Assembly: GCA_027451305.1 (NCBI GenBank)
Contig: DAIDJQ010000120.1
Location: 1-10,951, forward strand
Source of the DNA: Cellulomonas sp.
Lineage (GTDB): Bacteria > Actinomycetota > Actinomycetes > Actinomycetales > Cellulomonadaceae
Length of the DNA: 10,951 nt
Direction: 5' to 3'
The position numbers were made by a program, and so were the translations under genes. Shown in pieces: positions 10,836 through 10,951 of this stretch. Positions within the stretch are counted from its first letter, which is position 1; every line of letters begins with the position of its first letter. Below the pieces are notes generated by a model that saw only the letters and a list, made by a program, of their open reading frames with translations, had not been told where the DNA came from and ran no database searches.

Positions 10836-10951
10836 ATGCGTGCCACGCTCATGTACGGTCCCGGCGACGTCCGCGTCGAGACGGTTCCGGACCCGAGCAT
10901 CCAGCAGCCGACCGACGCGATCGTGCGCGTCGTCGTCGCCTGCGTCTGCGG
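10836..10951 (+). CDS. Zinc-dependent alcohol dehydrogenase, 3' end outside window
   Basis: The first 38 codons read MRATLMYGPGDVRVETVPDP followed by a strand with DAIVRVVVACVCG. This is the standard N-terminus of the medium-chain dehydrogenase/reductase family: an opening beta strand with GPGDVRVE, then xDAIVRV, ending in the catalytic-zinc region that normally reads xxCxCGSDL or xxICGTDL, cut here by the window edge. Such enzymes oxidise alcohols or related substrates with NAD(P); the substrate cannot be told from this fragment. ATG 10836 is preceded by AAGGAG at 10823-10828 with seven bases between, a strong ribosome site. Proteins beginning ATLMYGPGDVRVE are frequently annotated as zinc-dependent alcohol dehydrogenases in actinobacteria. 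It is the only gene visible after the 346-base intergenic stretch. Confidence 0.88.
   Translation, partial: MRATLMYGPGDVRVETVPDPSIQQPTDAIVRVVVACVC

Noticed and set aside
10628..10900. 90-residue - strand frame in the last intergenic region
   Set aside because: It overlaps the dehydrogenase start antisense, has no ribosome site and no recognisable motif.
10400..10951. Integrated element at tRNA-Ser(GCU)
   Set aside because: No integrase, no second copy of the tRNA 3' end in the window; the palindromes alone do not show an attachment site.
1..10951. CRISPR array, insertion sequence or prophage genes
   Set aside because: No spaced direct repeats of CRISPR type, transposase, integrase or phage structural genes were found on either strand.

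Overview
The window is very GC-rich with strong G/C at third codon positions. Its GTG starts, candidate leaderless genes, a Streptomyces-type conservon and a ThrE-family exporter all point to an actinobacterial chromosome. A Micrococcales relative such as the Cellulomonadaceae is my guess, not something the sequence proves. I see no phage, transposon, CRISPR or plasmid genes.

Layout. (1) Positions 1-3165 hold the end of a conservon on the + strand: the Pro/Ala/Glu-rich C-terminal tail of a nitrate-sensor-like histidine kinase (CvnA-like, 5' end outside the window), a roadblock/LC7 protein (CvnB-like), a DUF742 protein (CvnC-like) and an MglA-like GTPase (CvnD-like). A strong stem-loop follows at 3187-3220. 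(2) Positions 3268-4471 carry a PIN-domain protein with an altered acidic site and a histidine phosphatase. (3) Positions 4465-6198 form a compact arsenic island. arsM lies on the - strand, divergent from arsR and an arsN1-like acetyltransferase that overlap by 4 bases. Their shared control region has back-to-back -35 boxes and a palindrome filling the arsR promoter spacer. (4) Positions 6221-6946 (-) encode an M50B-like membrane metalloprotease, ending in a stem-loop shared with arsN. (5) A tRNA-Ser(UGA) lies at 6993-7080. (6) On the - strand follow a small lipoprotein and a SAM methyltransferase with a histidine-rich N-terminus. (7) On the + strand come a 66-residue orphan protein that looks leaderless, a ThrE-type threonine/serine exporter, and tRNA-Ser(GCU). 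(8) A 346-base intergenic region holds two strong inverted repeats. (9) The window ends in the first 38 codons of a zinc-type alcohol dehydrogenase.

How the parts work together. The conservon genes are spaced or overlapped like one operon and should form a membrane-associated kinase/GTPase signalling complex. In the arsenic island ArsR probably controls both directions. ArsM would methylate arsenite, and ArsN would acetylate arsinothricin-like or phosphinothricin-like amino acids. No arsenic efflux pump or arsenate reductase is present in the window, so the module looks aimed at methylated or organoarsenical chemistry rather than simple efflux. The remaining genes look like ordinary chromosomal genes.

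Novelty. The best candidates for a second look are the arsR/arsM promoter architecture with an ArsR carrying two cysteine pairs, the His-rich methyltransferase, the PIN protein with a lost acidic residue, the leaderless 66-residue orphan, and the nested palindrome after tRNA-Ser(GCU). None of these amounts to a proven new system.
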